From NCBI GenBank assembly GCA_018266215.1, contig JAFEAV010000007.1:1-64000 (forward strand): 64,000 nucleotides of DNA, in the 5' to 3' direction. The stretch is from Cyanobacteria bacterium SZAS LIN-3 (GTDB lineage: Bacteria > Cyanobacteriota > Vampirovibrionia > Obscuribacterales > Obscuribacteraceae). The position numbers and the translations under genes are program-made. Below, one piece after another: positions 44,812 to 52,293 of this stretch. The stretch's first letter is position 1; each line of letters opens with the position of its first letter. The notes under the pieces were generated by a model. It made no database searches. It worked only from the letters and a program-made list of their open reading frames with translations, and had not been told where the DNA came from.

Positions 44812-45540
44812 ATGAAAGCCGTTAATGCCAAAACTGATGCAGCTAAGAAATTGAGTCTTGTAGCAAAGGCCCCGTTGACTGTAGTGCCTGCTGCGCAAAC
44901 TCCGGCAAAGGTCATGGCCTCTAAGGTTGCCGCGCCAAAGCAGGATTACACTGCCATGAGTGATGTCGACCTGGTTGTAGCTTGCCAACAAAAGAATGAG
45001 CAGGCGATGACAGTCTTGCTCAAGCGTTATGAAAGACCGATCATGGTAATGATTCGTCGTGTCGGACCGGACCTCAAGGATCCCCAAGATATCCTGCAAG
45101 AAGTCTATATCCGTATCTGGCGCTCCATAGACAATCTGCGCAACCCTTATTCGTTCAGAAAGTGGGTCAATCAAATAATCACCCGCCTCTATTATGACGA
45201 ACTGCGTAAGAAAGTTAATCAGTACCAGTTGCTCTCGATGGACGAGCCGATTATGGGTGATTCGGAAAACGAAAGCACCACCCGCGATATCGTTGATCCG
45301 GCCCTGCAACCCGAAGCTCGTCTTCTCAACAAAGAACTCTCCGGCATGCTTGAAGAAGCTATGTCCGGCATCTCAGAGCCCTTCCGTGTAGCTGCTGTCC
45401 TTCGCGATGTTGAAGGTCTCTCCTACGAGGAAATCGCCACTATCACCTGCACCGAACTCGGTACAGTTAAATCGCGCATTGCCAGAGCGAGAATGAAGAT
45501 TCAGAAACGTCTTGATCCTTACCTGAGCGAAGCCGCCTAA
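44812..45540 (+). CDS. ECF-type RNA polymerase sigma factor
   Basis: Sigma-70 family, extracytoplasmic-function type, 242 residues. An Ala/Lys-rich N-terminal extension (1-48) is unusual for the family. Region 2 (about 55-125) has DPQDILQEVYIRIWRSI and FRKWVNQIITRLYYDELRK. Region 4 (about 180-232) has the helix-turn-helix LSYEEIATITCTELGTVKSRIARAR. GAGGA lies seven nt before the ATG. No anti-sigma gene is recognisable next to it. The small exported proteins directly downstream may belong to its regulon, which is inference. Confidence 0.92.
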   Translation: MKAVNAKTDAAKKLSLVAKAPLTVVPAAQTPAKVMASKVAAPKQDYTAMSDVDLVVACQQKNEQAMTVLLKRYERPIMVMIRRVGPDLKDPQDILQEVYIRIWRSIDNLRNPYSFRKWVNQIITRLYYDELRKKVNQYQLLSMDEPIMGDSENESTTRDIVDPALQPEARLLNKELSGMLEEAMSGISEPFRVAAVLRDVEGLSYEEIATITCTELGTVKSRIARARMKIQKRLDPYLSEAA

Positions 45541-45565
45541 TTTTTTCCCACCGTTCTAGACCGAT

Positions 45566-45601
45566 GGAAAGGCCCTGTACAGAAATGTGCGGGGCCTTTC
45601 C
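45566..45601 (+). terminator. Hairpin after the sigma gene
   Basis: A 10-bp stem GGAAAGGCCC / GGGCCTTTCC with a 16-nt loop, 25 nt after the stop codon. A T-run precedes rather than follows it, so it may terminate weakly or work in the other direction. Confidence 0.5.
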
Positions 45602-45664
45602 GCCGGAACTTTTGTCGGATCTGTCGCTCGTAATTGCTTGGTTCTCCCCGGCTCTAAAGTTGAG

Positions 45665-45835
45665 ATGGTTATGTTTAACAAGATAATTCTGGCAGTGTGT
45701 TCAACCGTCGTTATGGTCGGTTCGGCCCAAATAATCGCCTGGCTGCAGGAAAAGCTGGAGCACAAGGACGGCGATGAGAAAGACAAAAAATCGAAAAAAG
45801 GAGGGTCCGGCAAATGCTCAGTCGTAAATACTTAG
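45665..45835 (+). CDS. Small membrane peptide with charged tail
   Basis: Peptide of 56 residues. One apolar helix (IILAVCSTVVMVGSAQIIAWL) is followed by a strongly charged Lys/Asp/Glu tail (KLEHKDGDEKDKKSKKGG). Start at the ATG at 45665, or the ATG two codons later; the ribosome site is weak. The end overlaps the next gene by 22 nt and carries that gene's AGGAGG. No family is recognised. Confidence 0.55.
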   Translation: MVMFNKIILAVCSTVVMVGSAQIIAWLQEKLEHKDGDEKDKKSKKGGSGKCSVVNT

Positions 45836-46068
45836 CTGCGGCTCTAACTCTTCTTGCGCCCCTTGCTTTTTGCGGCGCGGCATATGCCGGCGAAGCCGGA
45901 CAGGCTGTACAATTTGTGCCTCTTGTGGCCAGCCGCCAGCAGAGTCTTCAGCAAGTGGTAAACGAAGTATCGCGCCCCAGCACCGGACGTGTTGCCGTAG
46001 CGCACCGCCGTCACTCCCACTGGAAGACGCGTTACTGGAATCAACACTCTGTGCGCAAACACAAGTAA
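45814..46068 (+). CDS. Small secreted protein with YWNQ tail (1)
   Basis: Exported protein of 84 residues. The signal peptide (MLSRKYLAAALTLLAPLAFC, cleavage after AAYAG-like AYA) is followed by about 58 residues rich in Gln, Ser and Arg. The last 14 residues TRYWNQHSVRKHK are strongly basic and match the end of the next protein (VQYWNQRSKMRTRTHR). AGGAGG lies nine nt before the ATG. Function is unknown; the shared tail suggests a common partner or surface. Confidence 0.7.
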   Translation: MLSRKYLAAALTLLAPLAFCGAAYAGEAGQAVQFVPLVASRQQSLQQVVNEVSRPSTGRVAVAHRRHSHWKTRYWNQHSVRKHK

Positions 46069-46091
46069 TCTAAATAATCGAGGAAATAAAC

Positions 46092-46544
46092 ATGTTTATA
46101 ATGCGAGCCGCACTTCTTGCCGCAATCAGTCTTGGTCTGGCTTCCTCTGCAATGGCGGCGGAATCTCAGGCTTCCAGCATGGCCGGCGGCATGAGCGACA
46201 GCGGTGCCACCGTCCACAGCAGCAGCATGGCCGTCGAAAATGGCCAGAACCAGGCCAGCGGCCAGAGCACCAGCTCATCTGCTACCCAGCGCTCCAGCCA
46301 GTCGCATAATTACGACAGTGCGATGAACGCCGGCGGACAAAGCCAGGTGGTGAAAAATCCCGGCGCCGGTACCGGCAATATGAGCAATACCAGCAATGGC
46401 TTGATTCAAAACAATGTCCGCCAGGACAGCGTCACCCTCAAAACGGGATCATCGTCGTCCATGGCTGTCATGCGCAGTACTCCGCGCACTAAAGTGCAGT
46501 ACTGGAATCAGCGTTCGAAGATGCGGACCAGGACCCACCGCTAG
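46092..46544 (+). CDS. Secreted Ser/Gly/Asn/Gln-rich protein with YWNQ tail (2)
   Basis: Exported protein of 150 residues. After the signal peptide (MFIMRAALLAAISLGLASSAMA) the mature part is low complexity, dominated by Ser, Gly, Asn and Gln with almost no charge (SSMAGGMSDSGATVHSSSM). It then turns sharply basic in the last 20 residues (RTKVQYWNQRSKMRTRTHR). The tail matches the protein encoded just upstream. A ribosome site GAGGAAATAAAC precedes the ATG. No family is recognised; possible matrix or surface component. Confidence 0.7.
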   Translation: MFIMRAALLAAISLGLASSAMAAESQASSMAGGMSDSGATVHSSSMAVENGQNQASGQSTSSSATQRSSQSHNYDSAMNAGGQSQVVKNPGAGTGNMSNTSNGLIQNNVRQDSVTLKTGSSSSMAVMRSTPRTKVQYWNQRSKMRTRTHR

Positions 46545-46554
46545 GCGCTTTGGG

Positions 46555-47457
46555 CTATTTGATTACTTCTACGGGGCAGGGCGCCTGCAGCACCACTTCC
46601 TGCGAGACGCTGCCCATAAAGAGTCTGGTCATATGCCCGCGGCTGCGGGAGCCCATAACGATGAGGCCGGCGGGCCAGTTGGTGGCAATTGCCAGGATCA
46701 GCTCGGCCGGATCGCCTTCCTCCAGCATTGTCTTCACCTGGCTGGTGCCGACTTTTTCCTGCAATGAGGCGGCGCTTTCGGAGAGAAAGGCCCGGGCAGC
46801 TTCTTCCAGCTCTATGCGCATGGTGGAAAATTTATTGGCGTGTAAGCTGTCGATGCCGTCGGAAAATTTGTCCACAAGGGGCGGCAGGGCCGTCAGCAGT
46901 GTGAATTGCGCTTCTTTGGGCCAGGGCATATTCATCACCCAGTCCAGGGCTTTGCGTGAATGGACGCTGTCGTCTACCGTGACAAGGATGTTCTTATCGA
47001 ACTCGGGCACGTTTTCATGAGCGCGCTGATAGCGGGCGATGAGCGTGGCGCAGTTAGCGTGCAGCAGTATGGTCTGGGAGACGCTGCCGAGGAAGATGCG
47101 AGGCAGACCGTGCCGGCCGTGCGAACCGACCACGATTAAATTGGCCGGCCACTTTCCGGCCTGCGCCAGGATGAGCTCTTTGCTGTCGCCAAAAATGGCT
47201 TCGCTTGTCACGGTGCACTCCGGAAATTTTTCCTGCAGTGTTGCTGCGGTGGCCTCGGTGAACTGACGCGCGGCCTCCAGGGCTCTGTTGTGAAATTGAT
47301 TGGCCTCGTCCTTGCTCATAACGGCAAAGACCGGCTCGCGACGCTCTACGGCGCAAAATACTTTGATATTGCTCCCCTGCGGCCAGATACGAGTGGAAAC
47401 AGCATCGACGGCGACTTCGGAATGCGGCGAATTGTCAATGGCAATTAGTATGTTCAT
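46555..47457 (-). CDS. Tandem universal stress protein (two UspA domains)
   Basis: Cytosolic protein of 300 residues with two UspA domains (about 1-145 and 155-300). Both keep the nucleotide-binding G-2x-G-9x-GS pattern: GSHGRHGLPRIFLGSVSQ and GSRSRGHMTRLFMGSVSQ. The N-terminus NILIAIDNSPHSEVAV and second domain NILVTVDDSVHSRKAL have the Asp that contacts ATP. AAGGGA lies just before the ATG. Such proteins assist survival under stress. It is convergent with the secreted protein gene, 10 nt away. Confidence 0.92.
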   Translation of the reverse strand: MNILIAIDNSPHSEVAVDAVSTRIWPQGSNIKVFCAVERREPVFAVMSKDEANQFHNRALEAARQFTEATAATLQEKFPECTVTSEAIFGDSKELILAQAGKWPANLIVVGSHGRHGLPRIFLGSVSQTILLHANCATLIARYQRAHENVPEFDKNILVTVDDSVHSRKALDWVMNMPWPKEAQFTLLTALPPLVDKFSDGIDSLHANKFSTMRIELEEAARAFLSESAASLQEKVGTSQVKTMLEEGDPAELILAIATNWPAGLIVMGSRSRGHMTRLFMGSVSQEVVLQAPCPVEVIK

Positions 47458-47522
47458 GATTCTTCCCTTTGACCAAATTCTAAACCGGTCGGGGAGAAGT
47501 TGTTGTAATTTTTCTGCCGCGT

Positions 47523-49100
47523 TTATCTGGCAGCCTTCAGGCGCATTTCTACATGCAGTCCGCCCAGCTCGCCGTTACGTACTTCCAGTGTGCCCTGGCA
47601 GGCTTCAATGCAGGATTTGACTATGGCCAGGCCGAGGCCAAAGCCACCGGAGCTGCGATTGCGCGACGGTTCAGGGCGGTAAAATGGCTCGCCCAGGTGC
47701 TTCAGGGCTTCTTCGCTTACCCCCGGTCCGCTGTCACCGATTGATAGTGTGACAAACTGTCCCTCGGCCCTGGCTCGCACCTTGATCGGTCCGGCGTCAC
47801 CGGCATAGCGGACGCAGTTGCGCAGGACATTGGAGACGGCGCGTTCGAGCAGGAGCTGATCGGCCATTACCGACAGATCGGCCGAGAGATTTACGTCAAT
47901 CTGTTTGTTTTCGCTGATGCGCGGTATCAAGTTCTCGACCAGTGTCTTCAGATTGATGGCCGTCAATTCGGGGGTTTTCGCCTGCATGCCGGCTTTTGAA
48001 TAGGCTATCAACTCCGACACCAGATTGTTCATTTCATTGACTTCTTCTTTGATGTCGGCGATATGGCCCTGCTGCTCTTCCGTAGAACTTTCTTCCAGAA
48101 GTGTCAGCGCCAGTTGCAATCTGGCGAGCGGCGAGAATAGTTCGTGCGAAATGTCTGCCAGCAGACGCCTTTGCTCCTGCACATAACCCTCCAACCTTTC
48201 GGCCATTGTGTCCACTGCTTCAGAGAGCCTGCCTATCTCATCATTGCCGCCGGCTTTGATGCGCGTATCGAATTTCCCCGTGGCGATGCGCTCGGTCGCT
48301 GCCGTCAGACGTGACAGGGCGCGGGTGATGCGGAATATAAACGGTGACCAGAAAATCATGCTGAGCCCGAGGGCAATGGCAAAGACGGTGGTGATGAATG
48401 GAAAATCAAAGAGCAAACTGGTCTGCCAGAGGTTGTCGCACTCAGCTATGAGAGTGCCCGGTACGGGGAAACCCAGTTGCGGTTGCAGAACGTGTATCCG
48501 AGCGCAGATCCAGAAGCGATCCGGATCGCTTGTGTGCACGAGAAATCGGCCGTGGGCTTTCATAAAGAAAAATGCCGGTTGCTCAAAGCCGGGGCCGCGT
48601 CCCGGTATCATATTCGGTGGCGGGCCGTGATCGGGTGGCGGGGGCAGCCCGGGGCCGAAGTCTGGATGCGGCACAAAGTCCGGATGAGGTCCGAAGTCTG
48701 GATGCGGTCCGGGGCCGGGTCCCGGTCCGCGAAGCTGTAAAAATAGATCGCGCGGAGGTGGTGGCAGGGTGTTGATCCTGGCTGCCACAGCCGGTGGCAG
48801 CGTGACACTGTCGCCCGCTACTTCCTTGCCGACGACGTCAAAAACATAAAATTTGACGTGATAAACGTCCTCAAATGAATGCAATATCTCCGGCCATTGA
48901 GCCGGTTTTGATGCGTGTAACTGACTGCTGATCGCCCCTGCCACAGTCTCGAATTTTTCGCCCAGCGGACTTTGCACCGCCGCTTCCCAACCTGCACCGA
49001 AGCGGGCATTGAAGCACACGGCGATCAAGATTCCCAGCGAGGCGACGTAAAGCACGAGCATGCCGACTGTTTGCCAGTAGAGGGGGAAACGTACTTTCAT
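47523..49100 (-). CDS. CpxA-like sensor histidine kinase with Pro/Gly/His-rich sensor loop
   Basis: Inner-membrane kinase of 525 residues. Helix 1 is at about 8-30, and a periplasmic domain covers 31-231, in which residues 113-173 are Pro/Gly-rich with three HPDF repeats (PHPDFGPHPDFVPHPDF) and further His. Helix 2 is at 232-256, HAMP at 258-310, H-box ADISHELFSPLARL (His319), then the ATPase domain with GDSGPGVS and GGFGLGLAI. It overlaps its regulator gene by 4 nt. The His clusters suggest metal or proton sensing. The neighbouring CpxP/Spy-like gene has matching GPGPGGP segments, supporting a Cpx-type envelope-stress system. Confidence 0.92.
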   Translation of the reverse strand: MKVRFPLYWQTVGMLVLYVASLGILIAVCFNARFGAGWEAAVQSPLGEKFETVAGAISSQLHASKPAQWPEILHSFEDVYHVKFYVFDVVGKEVAGDSVTLPPAVAARINTLPPPPRDLFLQLRGPGPGPGPHPDFGPHPDFVPHPDFGPGLPPPPDHGPPPNMIPGRGPGFEQPAFFFMKAHGRFLVHTSDPDRFWICARIHVLQPQLGFPVPGTLIAECDNLWQTSLLFDFPFITTVFAIALGLSMIFWSPFIFRITRALSRLTAATERIATGKFDTRIKAGGNDEIGRLSEAVDTMAERLEGYVQEQRRLLADISHELFSPLARLQLALTLLEESSTEEQQGHIADIKEEVNEMNNLVSELIAYSKAGMQAKTPELTAINLKTLVENLIPRISENKQIDVNLSADLSVMADQLLLERAVSNVLRNCVRYAGDAGPIKVRARAEGQFVTLSIGDSGPGVSEEALKHLGEPFYRPEPSRNRSSGGFGLGLAIVKSCIEACQGTLEVRNGELGGLHVEMRLKAAR

Positions 49101-49828
49101 ACGAGCATGTATCCGACCGAGCGAACGGTTTTGATCAGATGTGGATTTTTAGAATCATCGCCCAGCTTTTTGCGCAGGGCTGAAATATGCACATCAATGG
49201 ACCGGTCGTAGGTATCGTAGTTACGGTCGCGAATCTCATTTAATAGTTGTTCGCGGGTTTTGATTCGGCCCCTGGCTTGGGCCAGCACCACCAGCAGATC
49301 AAACTCCACCGGGGTGAGTGAAATCAGCTCACCGTCATAAGTTACGCTGCGACTAAGCAGTTTTATTTCCAATTTGCCGGCGATGATTTCTGTCTCGCTG
49401 GCGGCGGCGGATGTTTGTGCGGCGCGTCCGGTGCGGCGTAGCACGGCGCGCAGGCGAGCCAGTAATTCGCGTGGTGAAAAAGTCTTGGGCAGATAATCAT
49501 CGGCGCCTATTTCCAGGCCGACTATGCGGTCCGTTTCGTCCCCCAGGGCCGTCAGCATCAATACCGGTACCTGTGAATAATCGCGCAGTCGTTTCAATAT
49601 TTCGAAGCCGTCCATGCCTGGCAGCATGACGTCGAGTATGATCGCGTCCCATTGTTTTTCGGCGGTGAGGCGCAGCCCGCTGTCACCGTCGTGCGCCGAT
49701 TGGATGTCAAAGCCGTAGCGCTGTAAATAGTCCGATATCAGTCGGCAAAACTTTAGATCGTCATCAATGATGAGTATGCGCTGCCGATTGTTGGCTCCGG
49801 CTGTACTGGTCTGGGATCGGTCTTCCAA
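49097..49828 (-). CDS. CpxR-like OmpR-family response regulator
   Basis: Response regulator of 243 residues. The receiver domain (about 18-130) has ILIIDDD, acceptor in AIILDVMLPGMDGF and DDYLPKTF, where the usual KPF is KTF. The winged helix (145-240) has SLTPVEFDLLVVLA and RSVGYMLV. It is coupled with the kinase by an ATGA overlap. A cluster of TAAAG half-sites lies 50-75 nt upstream, suggesting autoregulation together with the divergent CpxP/Spy-like gene. Confidence 0.93.
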   Translation of the reverse strand: MEDRSQTSTAGANNRQRILIIDDDLKFCRLISDYLQRYGFDIQSAHDGDSGLRLTAEKQWDAIILDVMLPGMDGFEILKRLRDYSQVPVLMLTALGDETDRIVGLEIGADDYLPKTFSPRELLARLRAVLRRTGRAAQTSAAASETEIIAGKLEIKLLSRSVTYDGELISLTPVEFDLLVVLAQARGRIKTREQLLNEIRDRNYDTYDRSIDVHISALRKKLGDDSKNPHLIKTVRSVGYMLV

Positions 49829-49876
49829 GTCGATTGTCTCTCGCGTTGTCCTGCTCTCACAGTGTAGGCCATGCGC

Positions 49877-49903
49877 GTAAAGCCGCCTTTACAAATCCTT
49901 TAA
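49877..49903. promoter_or_regulatory. GTAAAG half-site cluster, candidate CpxR-type operator
   Basis: On the minus strand TTAAAG and GTAAAG repeat with an 11-bp period (49903-49887). GTAAAG at 49877-49882 also forms an inverted repeat with CTTTAC at 49887-49892. The enterobacterial CpxR box is GTAAA repeated in direct orientation. The site lies between the regulator gene and the divergent CpxP/Spy-like gene. Confidence 0.5.
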
Positions 49904-50015
49904 AAAAATCCATGGGGTCCGCATCATGGCTTAACGCTTGTGGGTTTTGATGTAAGTGTCGAACTCGCAGCGCTTCTGCCTGATATCGACGGCCATTACT
50001 AAGTGGGTGAGAGTT

Positions 50016-50636
50016 ATGAAACAGACAGTTTATCGCAGGTTTTTTGTACCGTCCTTAGTTGTTCTGACCGCAATGGTCTCGGGGGGAGGTTTGGCAGGTA
50101 TGGCGCACGAATTTGAAGATGCGAAATTAATCAGCCAGCTGCCTGGTGGCCCTGGCCCCGGCGGTCCTTGTGGTCCCGGTCCTGGGGGGCCCGGCGGCAT
50201 GCCCGGCATGATGCCCCCGCCTCCTCCCTTTGCCATGATGCACGGTTTTGGGCCCGGACCCGGCGGTATGGGCCCAGGGCCGATGATGCTGCCCCTGCAC
50301 GATCTTGACTTGAGCGATGAGCAGGTGGAAAAGCTTGCTGCCATTAAGTCTTCCACGGCCGACAAGGCAGGTCCGATCATGCTCAAATTGCATTCGGCCG
50401 AGCGCGAATATCGTCTGGCACTTGTCCAGCCCGAAATCAATCGCGATCAGGTAAGCAAACTCCAGGCGCAGCTGGCCACGCAAAAACAGGCACTTGATGC
50501 CGTTTTTGGGGAGGCGGCACTTGATTCGGCACAGGTGCTCACGGTCGAACAGCGCAAGCAATTGAAGCAAAAGATGAATCGAATGGAGTTGGGGCCGGCG
50601 GTCGCCGGTCGCAAAGCCCTGCAGGAGAAGAAATAA
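50016..50636 (+). CDS. CpxP/Spy-like periplasmic LTxxQ protein
   Basis: Exported protein of 206 residues. The signal peptide (MKQTVYRRFFVPSLVVLTAMV) is followed by a Gly/Pro/Met-rich part (GGPGPGGPCGPGPGGPG, MPGMMPPPPPF) and a helical domain. That domain has two LTxxQ-type motifs (LSDEQVEKLA and LTVEQRKQLKQK) as in CpxP, Spy and CnrX-like proteins. It begins at the ATG at 50016; an upstream extension lacks signal-peptide features. Relatives act as periplasmic chaperones or metal-sensing partners of Cpx-type kinases. Divergent from the CpxR-like gene, across the half-site cluster. Confidence 0.87.
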   Translation: MKQTVYRRFFVPSLVVLTAMVSGGGLAGMAHEFEDAKLISQLPGGPGPGGPCGPGPGGPGGMPGMMPPPPPFAMMHGFGPGPGGMGPGPMMLPLHDLDLSDEQVEKLAAIKSSTADKAGPIMLKLHSAEREYRLALVQPEINRDQVSKLQAQLATQKQALDAVFGEAALDSAQVLTVEQRKQLKQKMNRMELGPAVAGRKALQEKK

Positions 50637-50663
50637 TCAGCCCTGACGGCTGCCGACTGTGGT

Positions 50664-51647
50664 TCAATCAATACCGATTAAGCTCAGCTCGGCGGCTGTC
50701 AGCCAGCCCTGATCGACAAGGGCGTCGACAAACTTATAACTGTGATTGCGCATGTCTCCGGCCGCTTTTTTGAATTGCTCCACGGTTATCTGACGCCGGT
50801 CAATCAGTGCCTTGCCCAGGAGGACCGTGGCCAGCTCCTCGAAGCTGATCAGCCCGCCGTCCGCCAGAAGTTGCGCCAGCTCCGGTCCATCTTTTACTCC
50901 TGGGTGCATTTCCAGAATGCTTTCTATCTCCAGATCGCTTGCATAGCCGGCATCAATCAGTAAGTCTTTGATTGTAAGTTCACTTTTTTGCGCCGCCGAC
51001 CATGATGCTTGCTCGCGAAGACCCGGAGCCTGAGCCAGAAGTTCGCAGAAGCCGCCCTGCCAGTCACCGGCCGCCAGTCGCGCGTCATATTCCTTGCGCA
51101 GTTCCGCACTGGTGAGCACCGTATGCGCTTCATGCAGGGCTCGAATAAATTCGGTCAGTCGCCATTCGTGCGAGAAGCGACCGGTGCGGAAGCGTGATCG
51201 GATCTCGGTTGTGCGTTTGATGTACGCCCTGTGTATTTCTTCGGTCGTGGCGTCATCGTCCAGGAAAAGCAATTCGTAATATGTGAAACAGGAAAGTTTT
51301 TTGGCCAGTTCCCTGGCGGTATTGGCCGGCCCTTCCATTGATTTGATGCGCTGATCGCGCATTGAGTTGTCTCTAGATTCGCCTTGATCAGTAGTCACGG
51401 TATTGCCCTCGAATGTCATGGGTGAGCAGAGAACCGCGCGGCCTTTTTCGACCACCACTTTATCCTGTCCACCGCCATCTCCATCGGATTGACCACCGCT
51501 ACCAGGTTTACCCGCGCGGTTCCCTGCTCCGGTACCTGAGCCTTCAAAAACGAGTTTCGATTGCTCAAGTCCCCCAAGCCTATTGATACCGTGGTTTGTA
51601 TAAACTGTAGGTAAACTCAACTGGAATTGAGTGTGAAAAGGCGCCAT
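50664..51647 (-). CDS. J-like domain protein with MshEN-like C-terminus
   Basis: Protein of 327 residues. The first 100 are disordered and Gly/Asp-rich. Residues about 115-195 resemble a DnaJ J-domain (YYELLFLDDDATTEEIHRAYI, then LTSAELRKEYDARL), but the HPD tripeptide needed to stimulate DnaK is absent from the loop. The C-terminal 110 residues hold MshEN-like units (IKDLLIDAGYASDLEIESIL, LAQLLADGGLISFEELATVL) similar to those of 57713-58903. Internal ATGs at 51419 and 51362 are possible starts, as none has a good ribosome site. It is 33 nt downstream of the thioredoxin-fold gene. Confidence 0.72.
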   Translation of the reverse strand: MAPFHTQFQLSLPTVYTNHGINRLGGLEQSKLVFEGSGTGAGNRAGKPGSGGQSDGDGGGQDKVVVEKGRAVLCSPMTFEGNTVTTDQGESRDNSMRDQRIKSMEGPANTARELAKKLSCFTYYELLFLDDDATTEEIHRAYIKRTTEIRSRFRTGRFSHEWRLTEFIRALHEAHTVLTSAELRKEYDARLAAGDWQGGFCELLAQAPGLREQASWSAAQKSELTIKDLLIDAGYASDLEIESILEMHPGVKDGPELAQLLADGGLISFEELATVLLGKALIDRRQITVEQFKKAAGDMRNHSYKFVDALVDQGWLTAAELSLIGID

Positions 51648-51680
51648 TTTGAGACGATTTAATCTAAATGTCGTTGCGGC

Positions 51681-52196
51681 CTACTTGTGTTGGCTTTTGC
51701 TCAAATTGTGATGTTGAGCGGGTCTTGCCCTGTTTTTGCCCGTGTTGCCGTGCGCCCCGTGAGGTAAAGACTGGCTGGGCAAGCTGGAAGCAGGCCATTT
51801 TTGTGATTGCTGTTCGCTGTAATAGGCGTTCTTTATGCCCTCGGGATCAACGCCTTCGATGACGCATGTGCCCACTATTGTCGTCGGAACCGCCTGGTGT
51901 CCGATCTGGTTCATAATCGGGGCTGCCTGCGGATTTTCCATGACGTCGACGCCCCTGAACATGATGCCCCGCTTTTGCAGCTCGGCCCAGAGCAGGCCGG
52001 TCTCCGGAGAGCGGGAGGAGCCGAAGACGAGTACCGGTACGCCGCCGGGCACTGAGCCGGTCAGGAGTCGGCAGTAACTCTGTACTTTATCCACTGGGAG
52101 CCGGTTTGGTGGATTGAACATGTGCGCCCATTGAGTCGGTCGGGCAAAAATGAGCACAAGAATGGTGCCGACTATGCAAATGACAATGCCTTTCAC
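51681..52196 (-). CDS. Membrane-anchored glutaredoxin-like protein lacking its cysteines
   Basis: Protein of 171 residues. An N-terminal apolar helix (GIVICIVGTILVLIFA) anchors or exports it. A thioredoxin-fold domain follows (about 50-125): VPVLVFGSSRSPETGLLWAELQKRG, GVDVMENPQA and QAVPTTIVGTCVIEG with the cis-Pro loop. Where glutaredoxins have CPYC this protein has SRSPET, so it cannot do dithiol chemistry. The C-terminal 40 residues are basic, Ser/His/Gln-rich. The start is a GTG with GAGGT 11 nt upstream. First gene of a pair with the J-like gene. Confidence 0.75.
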   Translation of the reverse strand: MKGIVICIVGTILVLIFARPTQWAHMFNPPNRLPVDKVQSYCRLLTGSVPGGVPVLVFGSSRSPETGLLWAELQKRGIMFRGVDVMENPQAAPIMNQIGHQAVPTTIVGTCVIEGVDPEGIKNAYYSEQQSQKWPASSLPSQSLPHGAHGNTGKNRARPAQHHNLSKSQHK

Positions 52197-52293
52197 TGGT
52201 ATTTTTTACCTCGGGGTTAGGGACTTTATACCTCGAACGAAGCGCGGATTAGCAGGGGCTGAAAACGGGCAGAATTCAGACACAGGGGGTGTG

